Notes under the pieces: generated by a model
Databases searched by the model: none
What the model saw: the letters and a program-made list of their open reading frames with translations, nothing else
What the model was told of the DNA's origin: nothing
Source of the DNA: Eunapius fragilis
Lineage: Eukaryota > Porifera > Demospongiae > Spongillida > Spongillidae
Reading direction: 5' to 3'
Length of the DNA: 64,000 nucleotides
NCBI GenBank assembly: GCA_963681505.1
Contig: OY811973.1
Span: forward strand, 5,304,128 to 5,368,127
Program-made: the position numbers and the translations under genes
Part shown: positions 55,261 to 64,000 of the stretch, in pieces
Layout: the number at the start of each line of letters is the position of its first letter
How positions within the stretch are numbered: the stretch's first letter is position 1

Positions 55261-57930
55261 TAAACCCATGTTGGTCTAACGATGTGTAGGTTAGGTGGTT
55301 GGCCGGCTATACGCTGTGCTGGTGTGCCTGTGGGGTAACCTGGTGTGTACATGCTGTTATTAAGGGATAAAAAGTGACACGATCCATCATCGAGAAAAAA
55401 CATCAGTTGGGGGGGGGGGGGGGGGGGGGGAATGAGATAAATGTTAAGTTGAAACTTTTAGGAGGACTTTATACCAAGGGAGCCAATTCTGTGCATGAGT
55501 TGTGTAACTTGTTATCCCTTCATTGCCAAGAGGGGGCAAAAACATGGTAGGTGTGGGGCACTCCAGCCCCATCTATACTGGTGTGTAGGGTCATTGAGAA
55601 TGTACACACTGTTGCTAGTGTATACTGGTATGTGGTTAGCGGAGAATATGAGTTGGGTGTGTATGCTGATGGGGGGTCATATAGTTGTGTATGCTGGGAG
55701 TGTACACTCATGTTGGGGGTGAAAAATGTTATTTGGTGTGTTGGGTGAGCAATATAGAATTCTGAGTGTGACTGTGTGTTTTGTGAACTTGGAGTCATGG
55801 GCACCCACGGGCTGTGCTCCCTCCCCCCCCTTCCCCTTTGAGACTCAATGGTGCCCCACCCCCAACCCCTTCTAATAAATGCCTGTTAGAGTTCAACCCC
55901 TGTCCCAGTAACAAATTTATGCACCCCAAGAAGCCACAAGACACATAAGCAAAAAGGATACTCAAGCATTAAATAATTGAGACTCACCGTTCCTTTCATA
56001 GCAAGGACCACCCCTATTAGGCCCATACGAATATGCGTTGCTAACTTTTATACGGTTATACATGTATGTGCAGTACTTTCAGACAGTACGAACAGGTTGA
56101 TCAAAGGATGAGGTCATGATTGCGGGTATACTGCGGTTCCTGAATTATGGGGGGGGGGGGGGGGGGCAAATTGATTGGCTGGAAGGAGTACAATATGCGA
56201 TCACAGTCCCCGGCCCCCATCGGTGTCAGTGCGTTAAGTTTAAACAATCAGTATTATGGTGATCGTGACGTGTACTATATGTAAGCATAGTACTGATGCA
56301 TATCCGCCACTTCTGTAACAGTAACAATGTGCCATTCTGCACTTAGTAACAATCCGCAATTGTACATAACCCACCTTTACAAAAATGTGGTTGGTCGTCT
56401 ATGTGCTAATTGATGCACATCCACCCCTCGTCAGATGAAGTGGGGCTGGCCTGGGGAGCATGTGGATATGAGTTTATTAACGAAATGCTGCTTATTGTAG
56501 TTATTGATGCTAACGACAGTGTTGAATATTATAATTACCTGCGATAGTAATTAAATTTTTGTCTTGATTTTTGTATAATGTTGCATACTTACAATGCATC
56601 GAAAAACAAAATTCAATTTTTAGTATTTTTTTTAGTTTAGAAGTCAATTTGAAATAAAATGCAAGATGACCGCCGATGTATGGGTCATTTCTCCGTATGA
56701 TCGGCGGGGGCAGCTGTAAGTGGCAGCTGACAGCACTGGTAAAAGCAGTTGCTGGAGACTGTTGTTCAGTCTAAGCGTTCGTGCACGGCAAGCACCAGAA
56801 ATTTTTACTTTTATTTGTTTATTCTCTGTTTGTTGCCAAAGGGTAGCATTGTGTGTGTCTTATTACAAGAGCAGAGACCGATGACAGATGACCCCTGGGC
56901 ACAGAGAAGGCTGCAGCTGTTGGACTGTTTGTAGACTGAATGTGTTTGTTGTTGTATGTGGCTGGGCAGTGCTAGTTAGAGGTTTTTTCCCCAATGTATG
57001 GTGGATTTTTTCCTATTAGAGGTTTTTCCACTGGGGCTTTTTCCTTAAGGAGATGTGGGCGCATCTCCTTTAAAATATAGGTATATGTGAGCCCCCTGCC
57101 CAGCCTTGTGTGTTGTGTGATTGTGTATTGTTTTGTTGTAAGTGATGTTGGGATGTTGTGGAGGTGTATATGTGGATTTTAATGGTGGATGTGTTCGTTG
57201 TGCTGGATTGTGGTTGTTGTGGTCAATATTGGTCCATGTACATGTATGTATCAGGTGCTATTATTAAGTTGGCGTGCACAGGCGACGCTGCACCAATTGT
57301 CATGTGATCTGGGAAGGGGGTACGTACCATGGAAGGCATGTGGTGGGAGTGCTCATGCGTATGTAGGCCTTTTCATATGTCTGGCATATGTATACCATAT
57401 GTACATGTATCATGGGCGTGGGTCCAGATACCACATCCACACAACAGTTTTTGTTCCTATATTGATAAGAGGTCCTTTTGGATGCTTTCGTGTATGCCAC
57501 CAACCCCCACACCCCTCACAAGGAAGGTGGCACCAATCCATATGTAGGCCCATATAACAAGACAAGGTATGACCTGGTTTTACTTTCTAAACGCAGCAAC
57601 TCTAATCAAGCCTTTCACCCACATATATTCATAACACCTCTCCGAAATTACACATCTTAAACAGGCAGGCATAAAAATACTGATGAACTCTCCTCCAACA
57701 TGTACATACATGCATAGTAATCAATTGACCACATACACCCAACATAGTGGAATACTTGCAAAAGTTTGTTAAGTTATTAAGTGTAGTCAATATAGCTCTA
57801 TCACCTATCCATAAAACGAACAACACCTCATTAGACATTTTGAACAAGGCTCTACATACACGCCTACGTCTCCCATTAAAATGCACACAGAGCTTTAAAT
57901 ATACCTAGAGGTACCAACACACTCGCGCAC
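53256..57930. other. Low-complexity intergenic region
   Basis: Holds G-tracts (53710-53725, 55409-55430, 56149-56166), a (GT)n microsatellite (55211-55257), and GT-rich minisatellite-like DNA with repeated GTGTATACTGGTATG motifs (about 55570-55740). An ORF near 56880-56934 ends DDPWAQRRLQLLDCL; I do not recognise it. No supported gene. Confidence 0.5.
55211..55257. repeat. (GT)n microsatellite
   Basis: A pure GT dinucleotide run of about 47 bp. Confidence 0.95.
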
Positions 57931-59102
57931 GCACACACACACACACACACACGCACACACGCCTAGATTAAAGACCTTAATCTATACACACATTGGCCTA
58001 CAGCACTTGAATGCGCACACACAAAAACACGTAGAGCTCTACAGCTACGCTAAACTATATGCTCACACCTCCTCCATACCCATTCTTCATCGAAACGAGG
58101 CGCTTATATAAGTCTAGGATGTTCCGCTTAAGAAAGCGTCTCTGCCGCCCCACTGGTTTCATAGCTGCAAAGCCCATTCCTGTGCATCGAAGAAGACTAT
58201 TATTATTACTCCAGTCCAAGTCTCGGTATACCTATTCTGGTAACCTCGTACCACCTCGTTCCCCATCGAATGATCCAGATCGGTGATCGATCGACGAATG
58301 ATCGATCGATCGATCATCAACCATCGATTTAATCCCATCAAAAAGAATTTTGTGTCGAATCCGCATGATCGAATGAGATAAAGCATCGAATGCAAATGAT
58401 CGGTTAGAAAATTACGTCGATCCAAAAGATTTGATCGAATTACAGATGTGATCAATTTTGACCCAAACGGCGTTCCATAGTTCCATACATTTCTGTAATC
58501 CTCGATCGACGAAAGGCAATCATTGCAACAAATGACATCGTTGCGATTCGATCGATTGCTTTTTCACGTCGATCGAACGCGATCGTGGTCAAATCTACTT
58601 CGATAGAAATCGCTTGAGGTCAAAACTAGTTCCGTGCGTTTGGATCGAGTGCAAATTTTGTTCGATGGAGCATCGCACTAGACATCCCGACACAAATCGG
58701 GCACCATTAACTTTAAAATTTATTCTACTTTTTTGACGCCAAACTCGTATCGACGAAACTATATCGATGTAGGAATCACTTCGTTACGCTCCAATTGGCC
58801 GCTTGTTCGCATCACAATCGAGGTTTAATTTATCTCGATGGATCTTAATCGAAAGGAATTTTCCCCATAACAATGAGTCATAAAGATATACGGTGTATTA
58901 TGCAAAAGCTTCGTTATACAGCTAACATTAATATTTTTGTTGTAATAGAACCACCTGAGTAGTGGTACTATTAAAACAAAGATTTATATTAGTTGCTTAC
59001 GAAGAGAAGGGAATTGCATTTATACTCAATTCATTAAGACAACAGTTGGAATGATTTATTATAAAACTAAGAGTTGGATGCCCTAATTTTAGCACCATCC
59101 AT
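57930..59102 (-). repeat. CGATCGAT-rich 1.2 kb unit, copy 2 (inverted)
   Basis: Inverse complement of 41626-42790 with scattered indels. On its - strand, after a TGCACAG acceptor near 58180, a frame reads MGFAAMKPVGRQRRFLKRNI then LDLYKRLVSMKNGYGGGVSI and stops, a possible terminal exon. Copy 1 has a frame change and different residues there. The distal ATGCCCTAATTTTAGCACC block is duplicated in tandem (59078-59126). Confidence 0.75.
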
Positions 59103-59139
59103 GCCCTAATTTTAGCACCATCCATGCCCTGACCTTACT

Positions 59140-59740
59140 AGAGACTCCTATGTACCCACTATAATGGAAGCCAAGCTTCTCCCAATGTCATACCACTTGG
59201 TAACTCTACTCATTCACCAGGACAACACTTTGGAATGATTTATTGTCCCTGTCTAGTGGTAAGGGTTGAGTCACACAGGCCTACAAGGTACCCAGATCTT
59301 ACTTGAGACTCCCATGTTCCCCACTATTACAATAGAAGCCAAGCTTCTCCCAATGTCATACCCACTGTTGGTACTCATTAACAGTTTGGAATGATTTATT
59401 ATAACAGTCAAGTGGTAAGGCTGTGTCACACAGCCAACAAGGTACCCTGAGACTCCCATTTTCAATAATAGAAGCCAAGCGTCTCCCAATGTCACGCCCA
59501 CTTGGTAACTATACTCATTCAACAGTTTGGAATGATTTATTGTACCTGTCAAGTGGTAAGGGTTGAGTCACACAGGCCTAACAAGGTGCCCAGACCTTAC
59601 TTGAGACTCCCATATCCCCCACTATTATAATAGAAGCCAAGCTTCTCCCAATGTCGTACCCACTTGGTAACTATACTCATTCACTAGGACTACTGTTAAG
59701 GGATGAGTCACACAGGCCTACAAGGTACCCAGACTTTACA
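59140..59740. repeat. Tandem repeat with about 140-165-bp units
   Basis: Four imperfect units each start near GAGACTCCCAT (59142, 59305, 59447, 59604). They share AGAAGCCAAGCTTCTCCCAA, TTTGGAATGATTTATT and GAGTCACACAGGCC. No coding content. Confidence 0.85.
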
Positions 59741-59866
59741 TAGGGACTTTTAATCAAATTAATACCATGAACAAAAGAAAAATTCATTACTGGTTTTTAT
59801 ACATTGTTAATACAGGAGTGGACATATGCCCTGGTTGCGGTGTACTGTACTAATTTCCTATTGTAG

Positions 59867-60551
59867 TGTTGGAGAAGTATTAAAGATGTCCTTACATGTG
59901 AATTGGGAAACTCCATTTAGAATCACCGTCCACCGTCACTGCGTGTGGACAGATGCAATACGCGAAGCAAAACGAAAGGCATTTGCTCCCTCCTCTTTGT
60001 TGAAGGTAATTAGAAATGCTTGATGCTAAGAATATTATTCATATCAACTCAGGTTACATTTTTTGGTGAATTGTCAGTGGATGCAGGTGGTCCTCGTAGC
60101 GAGTTTTTCAGACTGCTTGTTCACCAGGCAGCTGATACTCTTCTTCGAGGAGAGAATGTGAAGTTCTTTTCTACGAATGACCCTGCCATTGTGGTACAAA
60201 GCATTACTAAATGTAGCAATATTCATTTTTCAACATATCTGTTTACAGGCTTTATCAGATTGTTGCTTTTGATGTGGTTGATTGTTCTGTATAATAAGGT
60301 GCATGTTTGTACTAACACATCAGCTGAGTCTTGTGTGGAGTAGGGATCTTATTTTTGATACTATTCTACTTTGCAGCAACGATTGTACTATCATTTAGGG
60401 GTGTTTGTGGCCATGTCCATAACACAAGTGGGTTGTGGAATCCCTTTCTGGCATCACCTGTTTTGACTAGATTGTCAATGGAACATGTAGTACTGTGAGC
60501 ATAAGACCCTGTGATATTCCAGATATTTCACTAAGGAACATTGTTGAAAGA
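59867..60551 (+). pseudogene. HECT E3 ligase copy B, N-lobe exons, frameshifted
   Basis: Exons 59867-60005 (LHVNWETPFRITVHRHCVW...), 60053-60193 (VTFFGELSVDAGGPRSEFFR then NVKFFSTNDPAIV) and 60377-60551 (QRLYYHLGVFVAMSITQVGC, then IRPCDIPDISLRNIVER) give the N-lobe and middle of a HECT domain. In the last exon a one-base deletion and a TAG relative to copy A (39.3-39.7 kb) break the frame just after GIPFW. Downstream intron sequence to about 61020 is nearly the same as copy A's intron (39680-40150), but the C-lobe exons are replaced by retrotransposon sequence. The two loci are segmental duplicates and this one is a pseudogene. Confidence 0.8.
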
Positions 60552-61067
60552 GTAAGCTGCTACCTCTATTGCATTCTTCCAAATCATTCACAAATTCCAT
60601 TTACAAGCATGCAGATAATTATGGATTTCTACTACTAAACCATTGAGCTTGGAATCACAATCAGTACTCACCACTTCTTAGTATATAGTGCACAGGCTAT
60701 CATCCATACAGAGTATTTCTAAGGGACAACTCAATTACATATCAATAATACACTTTGTTCACTACATAACTCTTATACTACAATGGTTTTGATGGAATGA
60801 AGATTTATCAAGTACATAGTATTGAGATGTCTATCCATCTCAACACTTATCCTTATGAATGTTAATTGTTATTTACCTAACCTTGTTTTCTAATATGCAA
60901 AGTGGAGGGGACAAAAGAGCATGTGTAAAAATATTAATTACAACATATCTGATCCCTAACTTAATAGTCGTTTAATTGTTATCTTATTTTATATGCAATA
61001 TATAATTATATATAATACATGTATGTATGCATATAAAATAAGATAACAATTAAACAAGGTTAGGTAA

Positions 61068-61153
61068 ATGTTGGTTCTGTACGGTAGGCTCAGCATCGTC
61101 CTGGTGAGAGCCAATGTAAGGGCCATATTAGCTAGATCTTCCACAGTTTATTG
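61068..61153 (+). pseudogene. RLE non-LTR element, 3' end
   Basis: Reads LYGRLSIVLVRANVRAILAR then SSTVY and stop, matching the terminal residues of the copies at 35.2 and 53.2 kb. Severely 5'-truncated. It joins HECT copy B's intron sequence directly and is followed by a short A/T-rich tail and the next element. Confidence 0.75.
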
Positions 61154-61217
61154 ACTCCTGGTGTCTAATTAAGGTTTATCTTGTATATTGTATGTATTAT
61201 TATTATTTAAGGGAGGT

Positions 61218-64000
61218 ATATGAGAATACGGAATCCACAGAGCCTGCCCGTGGTTCATCGTCGCACCTCCTTCAGTCTGACTCCCCGCGAGCGTCCAATT
61301 TCGTAGCAATACATGCTGATAATGAAACCGACCTCCATTTAGCAAGACCGTCCTGCTCCTCATTCTCTCGAGCTTTCTCGTGAACACCTCATATTCCTTC
61401 ACTGCCTCAAACGTCCACACATGTACACCTATCTGTGTCACCTTCTTCGCCTACGTCAGTGACATCTGGACAGCTAAGCACATTGCCATCACCTGCTCGG
61501 CCTAGCCTAGGGAGGAAGCCTTGCATAGTCAAAGGTTGTACTGAACTTGTTGCCCATTCCATGTGGCGCAACCAGATGAACGCTCACGCTAAGAGCCTTT
61601 TCCCAGGATCAGTACCAATAGGCTGGTTTGAAGAATTTGTAATAAGTGCTCCCAGCTTGTAGCCAAGTCTCACTCGAATTCCCACCAGCAAAAGTGTGTT
61701 AACCGTGGTCATAGCATGGGGTCCGTCGATCTTGGACCTACATCCTTAACTAATAGTGTTCCTATCCCTACTCTTGATCTTTTTTCATTTGAGGATGTTT
61801 CTTTGAGGATGTTTCTAAGCTCAAGTGCGCTATGATCCGCCACATTCCTGCCAAAGCAAGGCCCATCTTCGCTATAGTCCTCTCAGCTGCCTTAAGAGAA
61901 GTGTTAAATATAATGCCAAAGTGTGTCTTATTGCCTTCTCGCCGAAAAGGTCGTCACCATAAAAACAGTTCAATTATTTATCTATGCAAGCTGTGGCTAA
62001 AAAGCTAGTTTCAGGCACTTTGGAGACACGCGACCAACTATAGTGCATTCAATAAGTCCAAAACGTCAAAGCAGTTCGACATGCTCAATTCTGCCATCGC
62101 ACTAGCTAGGGAAGGTTCGTTGGTAAAAGCATGTCAGGTACTTACTTCTTCTGGCATTGTGCCAAATAACGATTCTACCTTTCAACCGCTGCTCGACAAG
62201 CACCCTCAAGGTCCTGTCCCAGTCCCTCTTGCTCTCGTGGCTACAGAAAACAACATAATTCCTCAGGATTTCGATTTGCTTTCAGTGTTGAGATCTTTCC
62301 CTAAAGCTTCTGCATGTGGTCCTTCAGGACTACGCATACAGCACCTATTGGATGCCGCAGAAGTTCACCTTCCAACTCCAATCTGTCCTTCATTGAGAGA
62401 GGTAGTGTGTCTCCTGGCTTCTGGGCGTGCGCCGATAAAAGTCGCCAAATTCTTAGCAGGTGGCAGCCTTGATGCTCTCATCAAAGACATACCCAATGGT
62501 CCCCAAGATATCTGGCCAATCGCAGTGGGTGAAGTACTGAGACGGTTAACTAGCAAATGCCTTTGCATTCTAACGAAGGCAAAGGCAGCAGAATATTTTG
62601 AGGGGTACCAAACAGGAGTAGCTTGCCCAGGGGGGTCTGAGATAACCATTCACGGACTCAGGGATTGTATTGAAAGGCACTGGAATGACAAAGATTTCGT
62701 CACCCTGAAAATTGACTTCCAGAATGCCTTCAATATTGTCTCATACCAGGCATTACTCGAAGAATGCCACACACACTTCCCAGAGTTACTACCAAGGGCA
62801 TCTTGGTGCTACGGTCAATACCCAATGCTCTTTCACAGCATGGGCACTATATCCTTCGAGACAGGTGTGCAGCAAGGGGACCCCTTGGGGCCCTTCTTCT
62901 TTTGCTTAGTCCGCACAAGTTGGTAGCCACCATAGCCTCAGACAAAGAGGCGTCCCATTTGTTGTACCACAAATGGTATATAGATGACGGGGTAGTAGCT
63001 GGTACAAGGGATGCAGTGGCCAGAGTGATTGCAATTATTAAAGAACAGGGTCCCCACTTAGGCCTGCTCATCAAAGACCCAAAGTGTGAGCTCTTTAGTA
63101 AATACAATTTGAATTCCTTTCCAGTGCAGATAAAAAGGTCCAACACACCGAACTTGGTGCTTCTGGGTGCTCCAATCGGAGACCTGATTTTCTGCGCAAA
63201 ATTCATCGCAAATCTTCGCTCCAAGATCCGTGGTCTGCTTTCCAGGTTGCAGCAGATTGGTCCCAAAGACCCCCAGGTTGCATATTTGTTGCTACGCTCC
63301 TGTGGTAGCTTCTGCAAATTGGTACATCTGGCCAGATCAACTCCTCCCTCCCTGGTGGCTCAACCTCTAAGCCTATTTGACTTGGACATCCGGCGCTGCT
63401 TCACGGAATGTACTAGCGTGGATGTCTCAGACGTTGCCTGGTACCAGGCACAGCTGAGCCCTAGTAGATGAGGCCTGGGTCTTTGAAGCCTTTACCACCA
63501 TTCAAATGCTTGCTTCATCGTGTCCATTAGTCAGTCAGTTATCACCCTTGGAGCGAACCACCATTTGGAGCAGTCCATCAATGACCTCAACCATATCATT
63601 GGGGAATCTGAGGCTGTAAGTGTCCAGGACATCCTTGAGGCCCCACCACGCCAGAGGATCTTGTCATCCAAGATTGAGGACCAGCAGCTGAGGATGTTTT
63701 TTGACCTGGCTTTTTCACCGGCACAGCGTGCATGTCTCCTCTCTGTGTCATCCCCCCATGCTTCAGCTTGGCTCTCAGTCATGCCCACACCCCAGCTCAA
63801 CTTACACCTGGAGCCACCCGAATTCCAGGTGGCTCTTAAATGGTGGCTTGGAATGGACACCTCTCAAAACGCCCGTTGTTCCTTTTGTCCTTCACATGCC
63901 CTGGATCCCCTGGGTCATCACGCTCTCACGTGTAAAAGTGGTGGTGATCTAATTGTAAGGCACAATGCTCTGCGCGACACACTTTGGGAATCTTGCACGC
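61218..64000 (+). mobile_element. RLE-type (R2/R4/CRE-like) non-LTR retrotransposon, largest copy, runs off window
   Basis: N-terminal blocks: a Ser-rich leader and a C2H2-like finger (CIVKGC...H...H, about 61525-61590). RT: 62081-62926 with ASACGPSGLRIQHLLDAAEV, motif A LKIDFQNAFN, and GVQQGDPLGPF. After a frameshift near 62900 the frame continues with the catalytic YIDDGVVAG and LGAPIG to 63471. A third frame (about 63532-64000) gives LSVSSPHASAWLSVM, KWWLGMDTSQ, CSFCPSHALDPLGHHALTC and IVRHNALRD, the zinc cluster and start of the restriction-like endonuclease, cut by the window edge. At least three frameshifts make it inactive. All motifs are + strand, like the other copies. Confidence 0.9.

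Noticed and set aside
57935..59102. Long TIRs of a single 17 kb transposon asserted as fact
   Set aside because: No TSD or transposase found; only the inverted pairing is supported.
60249..60299. Possible small HECT exon between the N-lobe exons
   Set aside because: Splice-like ends exist and the sequence is shared with copy A, but no phase gives a HECT-like peptide consistent with its neighbours.

Overview
The window is eukaryotic nuclear DNA from an invertebrate metazoan. Coding sequence is split by GT-AG introns, several of them only 47-68 bp. Intergenic DNA is AT-rich and full of TACATGTA-type palindromes, long G/C homopolymers and transposon debris. A sponge or another early-branching marine animal fits the tiny introns and the retroelement mix, but I cannot fix the taxon from sequence alone.

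Region by region: (1) 224-26799, + strand, eleven exons of an LTV1 orthologue (40S ribosomal subunit assembly factor) whose first exon(s) lie left of the window. Its long introns hold foldback and TIR elements, a BEL/Pao relic, an RLE-type non-LTR fragment and minisatellites. (2) 28410-35024, - strand, an unrecognised gene. One intron of it, probably about 57 bp originally, carries a 5.9 kb element with 48-bp perfect terminal inverted repeats and an interior made almost wholly of a palindromic satellite. (3) 36275-37944, a PIF/Harbinger-like TIR element. (4) 38453-39016, an intact single-exon ZAR1/RTP-like (3CxxC) zinc-finger gene. (5) 39321-40874, the C-terminal half of a HECT E3 ligase gene, preceded by an inverted partial duplicate of its own exon. 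(6) 41626-42790 and 57930-59102, two inverted copies of a 1.2 kb unit rich in CGATCGAT. (7) 43924-47848, a Ty3/gypsy retrotransposon on the - strand with two 153-bp LTRs differing at 2 positions but a broken gag-pol. (8) 48-58 kb, mostly non-coding, with a near-perfect 80-bp-stem hairpin, a hAT relic, another RLE-element C-terminus and simple repeats. (9) 59867-60551, the N-lobe half of a second, frameshifted HECT copy. (10) 61068-64000, the 3' tail of one RLE non-LTR element followed head-to-tail by a larger copy running off the window.

The likely functional host genes are LTV1 and the ZAR1-like gene. The HECT pieces look like relics of a duplicated family, and nearly everything else is mobile or repetitive. 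The most unusual object is the TIR-bounded palindrome array at 28.55-34.48 kb.
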